A stretch of DNA of 64,000 nucleotides from Euglena gracilis (Eukaryota > Euglenida > Euglenophyceae > Euglenales), in the NCBI GenBank assembly GCA_039621445.1, contig CP154955.1, positions 51,427,384 to 51,491,383 of the forward strand, read 5' to 3'. Every line of letters starts with the position of its first letter. Within the stretch, counting starts at the first letter, position 1. Shown here in pieces: positions 51,850-62,226 of the stretch. The position numbers and the translations under genes were made by a program. The notes under the pieces were generated by a model that saw only the letters and a program-made list of their open reading frames with translations, did no database searches and was not told the origin of the DNA.

Positions 51850-52912
51850 ACTGGCAGTAATCCACGTCCACGTGTGGGATCCCTGCCATGTACCTGCGGG
51901 TCCGCAGGTAACCGTACCGGGGGTTTTCCAGCCACCACCGCCGTGGGCGGAGGTACCGGATGATGGCCAGGGCCCGCTGCACCAGCCGATCAGCCAATTT
52001 AAAATCCCGTTCCCTGGTGGTCAGGGCCAGGCTGAATTCGGTGCAGGGGACCCCGCACACCACCACCTCAAAATCCCCAGGCTGGAACTGTTTTTTAAAA
52101 TTCCATTTTAGCACGTCAACACAAATATCTGGCCGCCACCTGGGGTCCACGTCCACCGACGTAACCTGGTAACCCAGGCTGCGGTAGACGTCCCCCACTG
52201 AACCTGTCCCGCAGAACAGGTCCAGCATCCGTCCCGGCTGGTCCGCTCTCCCCACCTGCCCCAGGTGTGCCGGCTTGACCTCCCCTGTGGCCCCCCCTGT
52301 CCCTGGGGGTGGCCCTGAAAAATGTGTCCCGAACCTGGTTTTTTTCACCCTCCCCCTTCGTGTCACCTCCTCCAGCGTGCACCGGTCTGGGTGCCCACAC
52401 AGCAAAAAGGCTGTGATGGGCCACTTGGTCCCTCGGCACAACTCCTCCCCTCTGCCGAAAAATCGTGTTCCCTGAGGGAACGTGACTTGGCGCACTGCCA
52501 AGCCCCTGGCCTCCCTGTACCAACGCCTCCCCGGCCACCTGGGGATCACCAGGATGGCATGGGCCTGATCCCTCCTGATTTTTTCGAGAACCTCCTGTAT
52601 TTTTTTATAAGGTGGGTTGATCCACAAAACCTCCCTGCCCCAGTCCTGTTTGAAGGCATCTTCTCCCTCCCTGCTCCCTGGCCCCCACCAGCGGACAAAC
52701 CTGCGGTTTTCTTTGGCAGAAAAGGCGTCGACCTCCGGCTGGACCCCCAGGCGGCGGAGTACGTCCCTGACGTACTCCTCCCGGACGTGGTAGTCCTGGG
52801 AGATCCACCGGGAGGGCGACCTCCCAAACCCTGAGGAACGGGCTGGGAGTGGTGCTGGGGCTGGCTGTGGTGTGGGGGCTGAGGTGGAAGGTGCGGTCCT
52901 GACGCACCTCAC
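51632..52912 (-). CDS. Ty3-2 Dam-like domain fused to C5-cytosine DNA methyltransferase
   Basis: 426 codons, upstream of protease. Residues 37-190 resemble the Dam-like domain of DIRS retroelements: VDAFSAKENRRF (61-72), VLWINPPYKKI with NPPY at 99-102, and RDQAHAILVIPRWP. Residues 228-385 are a C5-cytosine methyltransferase. Motif I is DLFCGTGSVG (231-240, SAM binding); motif IV is GVPCTEFS with catalytic C290; motif VI is WWLENPRYG (E329, N330). A closing DYCQYADWGYQKPTRIW block follows. All core motifs are present, so it is probably active. It is compact, with no chromatin-reader domain and no obvious target-recognition insert. The reading is open upstream of the GTG at 52912, so it is likely cut from a polyprotein. 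Retroelement-borne C5 methyltransferases are known in dinoflagellates and a charophyte alga. Confidence 0.88.
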   Translation of the reverse strand: MRCVRTAPSTSAPTPQPAPAPLPARSSGFGRSPSRWISQDYHVREEYVRDVLRRLGVQPEVDAFSAKENRRFVRWWGPGSREGEDAFKQDWGREVLWINPPYKKIQEVLEKIRRDQAHAILVIPRWPGRRWYREARGLAVRQVTFPQGTRFFGRGEELCRGTKWPITAFLLCGHPDRCTLEEVTRRGRVKKTRFGTHFSGPPPGTGGATGEVKPAHLGQVGRADQPGRMLDLFCGTGSVGDVYRSLGYQVTSVDVDPRWRPDICVDVLKWNFKKQFQPGDFEVVVCGVPCTEFSLALTTRERDFKLADRLVQRALAIIRYLRPRRWWLENPRYGYLRTRRYMAGIPHVDVDYCQYADWGYQKPTRIWGSPHVLGLRPRVCDGRTCTNLESPVPEGGRKGTAQNSAQQQTPKPAQAPEISDPRGAHP

Positions 52913-53051
52913 CTGGCGAATCGAAAAACCTGAATCCCTTTCCGTGCTGGGGGCGGTTTCATCCGTGCTTTTGCTGGTTTGGGGAACGTTGATGACCTCC
53001 CTCGCTGCCTCCCTGATTGATGCCTGTGAGAGCGTTTTGTTTTTTTCTTTT

Positions 53052-53381
53052 TCATTTTTTTTGTTTTGTGTTTTTCCCCTCCCTTCCTGGTGTTGTGATC
53101 TGCGGTAGACTGGGTGTGCTGGAACCCGAAGACCCCTGGGCGGCCTGCTGCGGAGGGCCAGCCGCCTTGTGTCCCTTCTCCCTTTGTCCCGAGCCTGAAC
53201 TCTGACCTGAGCCCCCCCCTGGACTGCCCTCGCTGGGGAAAAGCGCAGCCCAGGGGTTGGCAGAGTCGAATGAGAGGGCCTGCTGGCCCCCCCCAGCCCC
53301 TTTTCGTGTCTCAGTCAGGGGGGGCTGGGGGGACCGTGCAGGTTCAGGTCCGGATCTGCCTTTGGACCTTCCCTTGACCAA
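53052..53381 (-). CDS. Ty3-2 Gag-methyltransferase linker
   Basis: A 109-codon frame rich in Gly/Ser/Pro/Gln (MVKGRSKGRSGPEPARSP start) between the Gag zinc knuckles and the Dam-like domain. It is in a different frame from both. The 53344-53661 frame overlaps it and carries the sequence on from Gag. Probably a low-complexity linker of the polyprotein interrupted by indels. Confidence 0.4.
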   Translation of the reverse strand: MVKGRSKGRSGPEPARSPQPPLTETRKGAGGGQQALSFDSANPWAALFPSEGSPGGGSGQSSGSGQREKGHKAAGPPQQAAQGSSGSSTPSLPQITTPGREGKNTKQKK

Positions 53382-53482
53382 AACCCAACCCTCTCCGCGT
53401 GAACCCTTTCCTTACCCCCCATCCCAGGTCCGTGCTGGGGGTTCCCTGGGCCCCCGGCCCCTCCCTTCTGTCCCCCGCTCTT

Positions 53483-55888
53483 TCAGCCACTTCCCCGCCG
53501 TGGGGGTGTGGACGCCCCCTTCCCCTTTCCCTTTCTCCACCAGCAATATCGTGCCAGATGTCCCGTTTTCCCACACTCATAACATTTTTTTCCAGGGCAT
53601 TCCCGAGACCAGTGATCTGTGGCCCCGCACTGGCTGCAGGGCTGGTCCACCGAGGGGCCACTCCGGGGGCTCCTCGGGGGGGTTTGTTCCCTGTTGGTGG
53701 CTGGGTGAGGGGTTGGGGACCTGGCTGGGCGAAACTCTGAGCCGCCCTTGCCAGCCCCCTTGCCGAACCCCTTTCCCTTTTGCCCCGGGCTGGGTGACCT
53801 GCGTCCCTCCCGTCCCTTTCCAGGTGACCCGCCCCGGTGCCGTGATTGCCTGTCCTGTGGCCCCTCAGGGCCTTTGGGGGGTCCCGCTTTTGCTCCTCCC
53901 TCAGCTGGCTGTGAAACCGTTTTCTGGGGCTGGGCTGCTGGCCTGGCTTCCTGGGATTTTACTTCGGAGACTGAAAAATTGTCGAGGCCCCCAGCCCAGT
54001 GGTCCTCCTGGTGGGCTGGGACCCCCCGTCCACCCCAAGAACGGCCATAGCTGTCAGACCGTTCCTGGCACCGCAGCTCATTTTCAGCATGTCGAAAAAC
54101 CTCCTCCAGTCCCAGCTTTGTTTCGTGGGGGGTGATTTTCACTGTATTGCCCCCCTGCAGCGTGGCCCCGTTCCTCATCATCAGCCTCTCCAGCGCCCGC
54201 CGGCTGTAGAGCTTGATGAGGAAGGAGTCCCGGTGTGCCCTGACTGTCACCGGCTCCCCTTCCCCCACAGCCTCCTGGGCGAGTTGTGTTGCCTTTTCCA
54301 CCGTCAACGCAGGGATGTGCCACAGCCGCACTGTGGGCGCATCCTTATTTTTTCGTGTCTGTTCCCTGATTATGGCCCTTCGCATGGAATCTGGGAGCTG
54401 TTGCAAAACCAAGGCCTGTGCTTCCTCCTCAGAGGGGTTTTCCATCCGGCAGAAAATTAATTTAAACTGACTTTCATATTCACGCCATGCTGGGAGGGTT
54501 AACTTGCCTGTGTTTATCGGCCTGAGGGCCCTGAGCTGCTCATGCAGCGAGGCCTGGATGTCACCGCCGTATTTCTGGGCCAGCCAGTTCCAGAAATCCT
54601 GGAACCTGACCCGTTCCCCCATCTCCTGTCGCCGCTGGAGTTCCAGCCGGCTGCTGTGGTCCAGGCAGCCGGTCAGAACAAGCATTTTAAATTCCTCCCC
54701 CACTGGCTGTCCCATGGAAACCTGCTGCATGTAAAGCTGAAATTTCACTGAAAAATCATGAAAATCCCCTTTCAGCTCTGGTTTTACAAGGTCTTTGGTG
54801 AGGAGTGTCGCCAGCGGCCCCAAAAACATGCTGGCTGCTGGGCTGGGGGCTGCTGGCGCCACGTGGACCGGAGCTGCCTGGACCCCCCGGACCCAGGCTC
54901 CCGTGTCCTGGGACCCGAAGGCCAGAGGGGCAGCACTGCACGATGCTGCCCCAGCCTCAGGGGCCCAGGCGAAAGGGTCCATTGCCCCCGTGAACTCCCC
55001 TCCTGCGGGGAACCCACGGGGCTGGGGGGGCCACTGGTGCCCGGCTGATTTCACCCCTGGTTGATCCCTGCCCTGGCCCTGTAGATCTGCTGTGCCTGCG
55101 GCCTGTGGTTTCGCTGTGCTGGACTGTCCCGTTGTTCGTGAATTTTGCTGAGACTGTTGCTGCTGCTCCTGGGCTCCCAACCTGGCTAAAAAATGAAAAA
55201 ATCCGTGAGCTTTAATCTGGCGTTCCGCTTCCTCCCAATCCACCCCCTGGAACCCGAACGTGCCAGGTGTTTGGGCAGCTGGGGTCCCTCCAGCAGCGGG
55301 GACCTGGACCGGACTGCCCCCCGCAGCCATGGGACCCTGGGGCTGGCTGCCCCCCGCAGCCGTGGGGCCCTGGGGCAGGCTGCCCCCCGCAGCCATGGGG
55401 CTCTGGGACTGGCTGCCCCTTGGTGCCGAAGGACCCCCACTGGCTGGGGGTGCTGCCCTCCCCCCTGCCGAAGAACCAGGGACAACACTGGTAGACAGGA
55501 CCCTGCCCCTCTGGCGGCCAGACCTTAAAATCCCCCTGGGAAAACCTGCAGTCACAGAAGCTGGGCCCGGGGATACCACTTCCCCGGGTGTTTGGGCTGC
55601 TGTCTCCGCTGCCCGGCTGCTGGGGCCAGCAGAGAGCCCCTGGGGGGCCACAGGCCCCTTGTCTCCCAACAGACTGGGATGGGCTGGTAGCTGTTGCTGG
55701 GGGCCAGGAGGCATATTGCCCCCCGCGGCACCCGAGCCATTGGCCATCTGGGCCCCCGGCGTGGACTGGGTCTGGGTCTGTGGTTGCCGGGGGCACTCTG
55801 GCTTCGGGGCCTCGGGGGTCCTCGCTCTCCGGCCCCACTCCTCTGGGTGGCTGCGGTAGCTCCTGGATGGGGGGGCAAAAAATTTCAA
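53483..55888 (-). CDS. Ty3-2 Gag, capsid and nucleocapsid part
   Basis: After a Pro/Gly/Ala-rich lead (PMAAGGSLPQGPTAAGG repeats) comes a Ty3-type capsid region (LKGDFHDFSVKFQLYMQQVS; RPINTGKLTLPAWREYESQF). Then a basic Arg/Gly/Ser stretch and two CCHC knuckles, CSQCGATDHWSREC and CYECGKTGHLARYC. It begins at a TTG with no ATG. Coding comes in from the N-terminal ORF in another frame, the change falling in TTTTTTGCCCCCC at about 55880. It ends at TGA (53483-53485) soon after the knuckles. Confidence 0.88.
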   Translation of the reverse strand: MKFFAPPSRSYRSHPEEWGRRARTPEAPKPECPRQPQTQTQSTPGAQMANGSGAAGGNMPPGPQQQLPAHPSLLGDKGPVAPQGLSAGPSSRAAETAAQTPGEVVSPGPASVTAGFPRGILRSGRQRGRVLSTSVVPGSSAGGRAAPPASGGPSAPRGSQSQSPMAAGGSLPQGPTAAGGSQPQGPMAAGGSPVQVPAAGGTPAAQTPGTFGFQGVDWEEAERQIKAHGFFHFLARLGAQEQQQQSQQNSRTTGQSSTAKPQAAGTADLQGQGRDQPGVKSAGHQWPPQPRGFPAGGEFTGAMDPFAWAPEAGAASCSAAPLAFGSQDTGAWVRGVQAAPVHVAPAAPSPAASMFLGPLATLLTKDLVKPELKGDFHDFSVKFQLYMQQVSMGQPVGEEFKMLVLTGCLDHSSRLELQRRQEMGERVRFQDFWNWLAQKYGGDIQASLHEQLRALRPINTGKLTLPAWREYESQFKLIFCRMENPSEEEAQALVLQQLPDSMRRAIIREQTRKNKDAPTVRLWHIPALTVEKATQLAQEAVGEGEPVTVRAHRDSFLIKLYSRRALERLMMRNGATLQGGNTVKITPHETKLGLEEVFRHAENELRCQERSDSYGRSWGGRGVPAHQEDHWAGGLDNFSVSEVKSQEARPAAQPQKTVSQPAEGGAKAGPPKGPEGPQDRQSRHRGGSPGKGREGRRSPSPGQKGKGFGKGAGKGGSEFRPARSPTPHPATNREQTPPRSPRSGPSVDQPCSQCGATDHWSRECPGKKCYECGKTGHLARYCWWRKGKGKGASTPPRRGSG

Positions 55889-57635
55889 AATTTTCGATTT
55901 TCTTTTCCAAAACGAAAAGCCGATTTTTTATTTCGGCGTTTTCTTTTGGTGTCCCCCTTATTGTTGAGTCCACCTCCATCAGCAGGGCGTTGTGGGCCTG
56001 GATCACCTGCCCGTGGGTGGTGACCTCAGCCCACAGCTCCTGCAGGCTGTGGCCCTGCCCCTCAGCCCTGGCCCTTAGCTCCCTTATGTCTTCCCTTATG
56101 GTCCCTTGTTGTTCAGCGATGGCTGTGGCCTGTCCGTCCAGCTCTGCTCGAAAATTTTGCAGGGCCTGTGCAATCCCTGCATTTCTTTCTCGCAGCCCCC
56201 CGAGTTCACCCGTCAGCTGGTTTAATTTTTGGTCCAGGGCCTCGGCCTGGGCCTGCTGCCGCCCGCTGGCCAGCTCCTGGCTCCTCATCACCTCCTCCGT
56301 CGTCCGGACGGAGGTGATGAGCAGCTCCTCAAAATTTTTCACCCGCCCAGCCATCGCCTCGTTGAACCCCTGCCCTTCCGCTGGTTGGTGACCCTGGCTG
56401 ACGATGGCCTCGAGCCCCTGGACCCGCTGGGCTAGTTGGGCCACCGTCCCGAGGCCTTCGCTCAGCCGGCTGGTCACCAGCTCGCTGAGGGCTGTCATCA
56501 CCCCAGCAAAATTTTGCATTTGTTTATCCTGCAGTTTCTGAAAGTTTTCGGCGAGCTGGGACGCTAGCCCAGCCTGGGTCCTTTCCATTTGCTCCACCAC
56601 TCCTTGAAAGTTTTCCGTGACCCGCTGAAACTGCAAGGACACCAACTGCTCCAGACGGCTAACTGAAGCAGCTGTGGTGGCCCCCGCTTCAGCAAGCCGA
56701 CTTTGCAGGTCGCCAACCCAACCGTCCAACCGCTGGATCTCCTGCCCCAGAACCACTGAGGCAGCGGCCTGTGCCTCCGCCTCCTCCCACAGCCTCTGGG
56801 GGGGGTGCGGGGGGTGCCTCCCCTTCGGGCTCTGTTCTGGCACCAACCCCCCCTGGGCCGTCTGGTCCTCGTCCTCCACCATTTCCCCTGCTGGGGGCAG
56901 CTCCTGCAGTTGCCATTGGGTGGTTCCGTCTGGGGCATGTCCTTGGGGCCCATCATGCCCGGGCCCGGCATGCACCAGCGAGCAATGGTCGGGTCCGGCT
57001 GGGAAATGCCCAGACCCGACATGGCTCACCGGCGCATGTGCCGGCCCGGCATCCCCAGGGTTCTGCCAGGGCCCCGCCGGTAAAAGCGGCTGGGTATGGC
57101 TTGCAAATTCTTCTTCGTCTTCTTCTTCTGCTGGTTCTTCCTCTTCTTCTTTGATCTTCCCTCGCATTGCAAATTGCCACATGACCTGCCTGGTCATGTC
57201 ATGCACAAACCCTGGCATGACCAAGCTGGGCATGCCGGAGAGCAGTCCCAGGCTGCTGGGCAATGCCATTCCGGACCCAGATGGTTCTGGTTGCTGGGGG
57301 TCCGGCTGGGCTGGCCCAGCAATGGCCAGGAGCTGCCGGCCCCGGCCGTAATGGCTGGGGCTGCCATGGCTGTGGCTGGTGTCGTCTTCCTCCTCTTGGT
57401 AATCTGGGAGTTCCCCAGGCTCACCTAGTGTGAGCCCAGAGGGCTCAAACCCCCCTCTGCTACCATGTAGGGGTTGCCCCTCCTGAGGTCCCTGCGGAGG
57501 GACCCCTGGCGGCGCAACCCGCGTAGGATCGTTTAAATTTGAGCCCGTCGGGCCCACCTGGTGGGGGTTTTCCCCTTGGAGGAAAAATGGGGTAGGGGTG
57601 GGTGTTGTTGAGGATGGTGAGGTTGAAAATGACAT
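55870..57635 (-). CDS. Ty3-2 Gag, N-terminal part, starting in the LTR
   Basis: The first ATG of the frame (57635; MSFSTSPSSTTPTPTPFF) lies inside the 5' LTR. The frame reads straight through the LTR edge and PBS (...LHGSRGGFEPS) into the body. Features: an acidic stretch with poly-Glu (EEEEEPAEEEDEEEF), then about 300 residues of predicted coiled coil (LEQLVSLQFQRVTENFQ; QALDQKLNQLTGELGG; LFVLEKKIENFEIF). From about 55880 to its stop at 55212 this frame turns Cys/Trp/Gly-rich, and real coding passes to the neighbouring frame. A long coiled-coil N-terminus is shared in style with Ty3-1 Gag. Confidence 0.8.
57456..57465 (-). promoter_or_regulatory. Ty3-2 primer binding site
   Basis: TGGTAGCAGA directly follows the 5' LTR on the - strand, identical in sequence and position to Ty3-1. 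Initiator-Met tRNA is the likely primer. Here it is also within an open Gag frame. Confidence 0.8.
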
Positions 57636-58136
57636 ACTTTGGTGGTCCAATCAATTGAACTTGAATGAATAATCAGTAATAATCAATGACTTGAACTTGT
57701 TTGCTTGAACTTATTTGATTTGAACTTTGAATTGCAATGCAACACAATTGGTGAACAAAAATGACAGTATGAACAGAGCCCTGTGAACAGAAAATGTACA
57801 ATTGGAGGGGGGCTACAGCTGGGGGGGCTACTTGGTATACTCTGCGCAATTCTTAATGAATTGCGCCATCCCAAGCGCCCACCAAGGGGGTGCGCATGCT
57901 TGCGCAAAGCCCAGCAGGGCTTGCGCATCCCCTTGGGGGTTGCCTGTTGGCCCCCTCCAACTGCCCCCTCCTTTACCTTCCCTTGGCTTGGTCAAAATGG
58001 ACTGTGGGGCCCCCTTGGGGGCCAGTGGGGCCTCAAAAGGCCCTTGGGGACCTTGGAGCCCCCTCGCGGCCCTTCGTGGCCCCTTTGGGCCCCCTTGGGA
58101 CCCCTCCTTGGGGCGGGCACCCTCGGACCGCGCACA
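57466..58136 (-). repeat. Ty3-2 5' LTR
   Basis: 671 bp; differs from the 3' LTR at three positions by my reading. Contains AT-rich repeats of TTCAAGT/TTGAACTT (57640-57730) and the Gag start codon. Bounded outside by GTAG. Confidence 0.95.
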
Positions 58137-58140
58137 GTAG

Positions 58141-61110
58141 GACAGAGAGACAACCATTCCATCGAGGGGGTGGGTGGTGTTTGTAACTTGGGGTGGGGGA
58201 ATGGATTCAATCGACCAAACTTCTGGAGACTCGTGAAACATACAACGACAATTCACGGAAACATTTAAAAAAGTGGTTAGGTGAGCTGATGGGTGATGTC
58301 CGAGGTCGCAGGGCCTTGAAAACCGCGACACAAAAAAAAACACAAAAAACCCGCAAAAAACCCAAAAACTTTTGCCAAAATCAAAAAATAAACCCGCATA
58401 AAAATGTGTTTGCGTTCCCCCCCCCCCTGCTTAGGACGACTCCTGACATTCGTACCCTCCTTCTAAGTGCAAAAAAGGCTCAGAGGAAAAAACCAACACA
58501 GGCCAGAAGAAGGGAAACGATATCGAAAGAAGAACAGACAACAATGCACACATGTCCTGGCCAGGTACCCACCAACCCACACCCGTACCCACCCACCCAC
58601 ACCCACACACCCACCCACACCCACATATACAGACACACAGAGACACACACCTGCACACGCACGCACGCACTTACACAGGGGAAAAGAGGCAGGAACAGGA
58701 ATGCCAAAAACGTTAACACACAAATCCATACAATGCCCTGTGCAAGGACAAAGGCAGGGCTGGCGTTTGTTTGTTTCTGCCTTGAAAGCAAACTCAAAAT
58801 TCAAACTCGTTACTTTAATATTTGTTTGTCACAAATGAGATCCCCTTGTGCCGAGTATGGACACACGCCCTCTTGTTTCTGCGTCAAAAGGCACATGTCT
58901 AAGATACTCACCCCAGTGTGGGTGGGCGGGTGAATGAGTGAGAGTGACGTGGGTGTTGGTGAGTGGTGTTGGTGTGTGGGTGGGTGTGGGTGTGAGAACG
59001 TCAATTACAACTAATCTGAAAAAATCTCCGCCAAATCCAACCCCCCAAACACCACAGAGCCAATGATACCCATAGGACAGTGCGAGGAGAAAGGAGGATG
59101 GGGGAGAACAACTTACACGTGGAACATACAATCCACAGGAACAGGGATGACCTGGAAGCTGGGTAAAAAGCTGGGTAATCCCCCAGAGGATTTTGCTCCA
59201 CAACCCCATCCGAATCAAATGTGGAGGTGCCTGGGAACGAGGGCCAGGACGTATTGCTCTGTTAGATCCAGGCAATTCACCTCAAAAGACACGAAAAGGC
59301 AAGGAACAGGTGGGTTAGGAATGGAACATTCGACCTTAATTTAGGCCCAAAATGAGGCCAAAATTCAGACCTCAATTTGGCCTAACTTACCCCTCCCCCC
59401 CCATTGCCCACCTACTGGGTTCCTTCAAGGAGGGGCCGTTCATGCGCACCCTCCTGACTTTCAACCTCCAACCGGGGGGTGGTCCGTTTGTTTTTTTTGG
59501 GTGGTCGGTGGGAAGGGGGGGGGGAGGCTTGCCGTTAATTCTCACCCTGACCCGATGGGCCGAGGGGGCTACGAACATATTGGGGTCATCCCCATCGGGG
59601 AGAGCAAAACTAATGTGAAATTTGGGTTCTGTGCACAAGGGTTGCTAGACCCCTCGCCGGTGGGAGGGTCGGGGTCAGACCACCCACCCACCACAACACA
59701 CCAATCAAAAAGAAATTTGACCTAAAAATCGATGCCGATGGGGAGGGGGTCGACTCTCCCACCACCACCCACAAAGTTTCTGGATTCCCATTCATCCGGC
59801 TCAGCAATACTCCTCGTTAAACCACAACCCGCCGGGGTGGGAGGCTGTAACTGACATTTCATCATTTTAACGTTTTGGTGAATGCATGCGAAGGAATAAA
59901 TGCCCCCCAAATTACCCCCCCCCCCTATGTCCAACGACTGGTACCCTCTGTCCTCTGACCGGGGAGGCTCCGACCAGGGGGGTGGTCGTTGGACAAGGGG
60001 TCAAAAAGAAAAAGTTGGCTGGTGCCCGGGACCCCTGCCCCCCACCAAACGGTCAATTCTTTCCTTCGGGCGCTTTGCGCCGAAAATTTTGGGCAATTTT
60101 GGTGAATTATGCCCCCAAAAAGTGTCGAAAATGGCACTTTGGCCAATTTCTGGCCAATTTTGGGTGTAAAATTATTTCGGCCCGGTGTAAAGCAAAGCGC
60201 CGGACCAAAAATTCTGTCACACAAACAAGAACCCTGAGAATTGGATTCTGGTGTCCAAATAATACCCCCCCCCCCCGCCGCTCTCGGTTGAGGCGAGAAA
60301 ACAAAGCCAAAAATCATTGAAAACCCTCGCAACCCATGGAAAGTGAGGAAATCGTGTCCGTTCACATTCCAAAAATTATGTTCATTTCGGCAAAAAGCCC
60401 GAGAATTGTAAAAATTTATTTTTGCAAGTCTCTTTTTGCCATTTTGGATAAGACAAATGAAGAAGGACAGGTGAAGCAATCTCAAGGTATTTTGGGGTCG
60501 GATTTTAAATTGACATCAAAGATTTGGCCAAAATGATAATTTTAAAACCCTGAAGGATTAACAACCTCCCCCTTGGCCCCAACTTCGGGTGAACCAACCG
60601 TTTCATTAACTGGGTGGCTTGACTTTAAATATGCCACCAATAACTCTGCCAAATAGAAACCACCCTGCTAACTGGCCAAAGAAAAAGGTGCACCCACCCC
60701 CAATGACCACACAAGTTCAAGCCTCCCGAAGGAGGAAACAAGCAGAGGATGGATCACCTTCATGTCAGAGTCTCAATTTCAGTTGAAGAATTCTTCTGCC
60801 CAGTGACTTATTTTGAAAAAAAGTTCAACATGGCTCCGTCAGCTCATCCTGGTCAAAAGGCCGAAAACTTTTCTGTTCCAGGAAAAAGGGTAAGCAAATG
60901 GAAGCCCCCGCCCGTATGACTGACCTGCAACCCTTGGTTTCGGTTAACCCCCTCCTCAAATGACTTTGACCCTTATTTTTTTTGCCCCTGCCCCCGTAAC
61001 GGTATTCGAGCAGTGCTCCAGAACCATTTGCGGATTTCTGGAATAGCCACCTGCCAGAGCACACATTTCAAATGTTGGTAAAACTTAGGCGGCCGAATTC
61101 GCACTTAAGG
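58141..61110. other. Intergenic with simple repeats
   Basis: No supported gene. 58330-58400 is A-rich. 58560-58665 is CCCACCCACA/CACACA simple sequence. 58920-58995 is its GT-rich mirror (GTGGGTGTTGGTGAGTGG). 60060-60085 is a GGCGCTTTGCGCC hairpin of the dispersed family. Repeats of GCCAATTTTGG type follow to 60170. I found no recognisable protein in the remaining frames. Confidence 0.5.
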
Positions 61111-61119
61111 GTTTTTCCT

Positions 61120-61880
61120 TTAGAATTTGCGCATTTGCGCAAATGCGCAAATTTTATGAAATTGCTGGACCCTGTACCCTGACACACGGGAGACCAGATT
61201 ATGAACTGTGACACCCCATTGTTGAGGGGATTAACAGCCAGTAGTTTGGTGTAAATGCTGCTTACCAAGTAACGTGAACAGGGCAGAGGGTGAGATTGGT
61301 GCTCTTGTACATCAAACAGGAGAGAGGCACACACCCCTTGTTACGACACTTGGAAATGGTGCTGAAGTGCTGGCTGAACTGACTTGGATACTGCCGCCAC
61401 CGGTAAGAACACACTGAGCCTCATTAGATCACACACCACAGACTACATCAGCCAGCCGTCACGCAACTGATTTGTGTTTATGGGCGCATTTGCGCAAATA
61501 AAACGTAAAACGATGATGATAAAATACATGTTTATGGGGGCAAAAGCGCGCATAAACAAAATTTTTTGGTGCGCGCATTTGCGCAAATGCGCGCACCAAC
61601 ATGTTTATGTTTATTTGCGCAAATGCGCCCACAAACATGTATCTTGGCTTTCCACGTTAAAAGACCAATGACAACAATGACCCTACGAGGTTTTAAAACG
61701 TGATGGGCGTGTTGGTGCGCGCATTTGCGCAAATAAACACAATTACGTTTGTGCGCGCATTTGCGCAAATGCGCGCACAAACATTTAATACACCGCTTCA
61801 AAATAATGTGTTTGTAGGTGCCTAAAACCACACAAACAAAGTGTGTTTATTTGCACAAATGCGCGCACCAACACACATCA
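61120..61880. repeat. GCGCATTTGCGC palindromic repeats
   Basis: About ten copies of TTTGCGCAAA cores, many extended to GCGCATTTGCGCAAATGCGC (61127-61150, 61567-61592, 61755-61780) and often followed by CACCAACATG or CACAAACATG. Several copies are incomplete. The first lies apart near 61130, and the rest cluster at 61480-61875, ending where long repeat R begins. Confidence 0.85.
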
Positions 61881-61882
61881 GT

Positions 61883-62226
61883 TGTGCGATACCATCTCCT
61901 CGTCCGTGACAGCTGGCGAACGCAATTCCTCACGCCAACCAATGATTTGCACCACGATTACGTGGTGATGAAATTTGTGGTGAGAGGTAGTGTGGAGTGT
62001 TCACTGGAATACGGCATTTGACTGGCGAAAATTTGCCTGCCTTACGTGTGTACATTTGTACTGCTGTTACCCGGCCCACACGACCTGTTCCTTTGGCGTC
62101 ATCTGTTTGGCAGTTAAACGTCATGAATTGATGACATGCAAACTACCTGTGACTGTTCGACACCTTTTCTGCAACAGTACTGCGTTGCAAGAGGACAAAA
62201 TTTGACACCTGAAATACCCGGGATGT
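61883..62226. repeat. Long repeat R, left module, copy 2
   Basis: 344 bp matching 19226-19569 at a constant offset of 42,657, same orientation, no difference noticed. Confidence 0.85.

Larger units (their letters stand above)
44904..58136 (-). mobile_element. Ty3-2: Ty3/gypsy element encoding a DNA methyltransferase
   Basis: A 13,233-bp LTR retrotransposon on the - strand. It has 671-bp LTRs, a 4-bp target duplication GTAG (44900-44903; 58137-58140), a PBS, a polypurine tract, and the gene order Gag, Dam-like plus C5-methyltransferase, PR, RT, RNase H, integrase with chromodomain-like tail. I count three LTR differences (near 45274, 45386 and 45535 against 57836, 57948 and 58097), so insertion is recent. 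Several changes of frame occur along the coding region, many at homopolymers. Confidence 0.95.

Noticed and set aside
49148-52111. 407- and 416-residue + strand frames opposite RT and the methyltransferase
   Set aside because: Antisense to well-supported pol domains; no recognisable motif.
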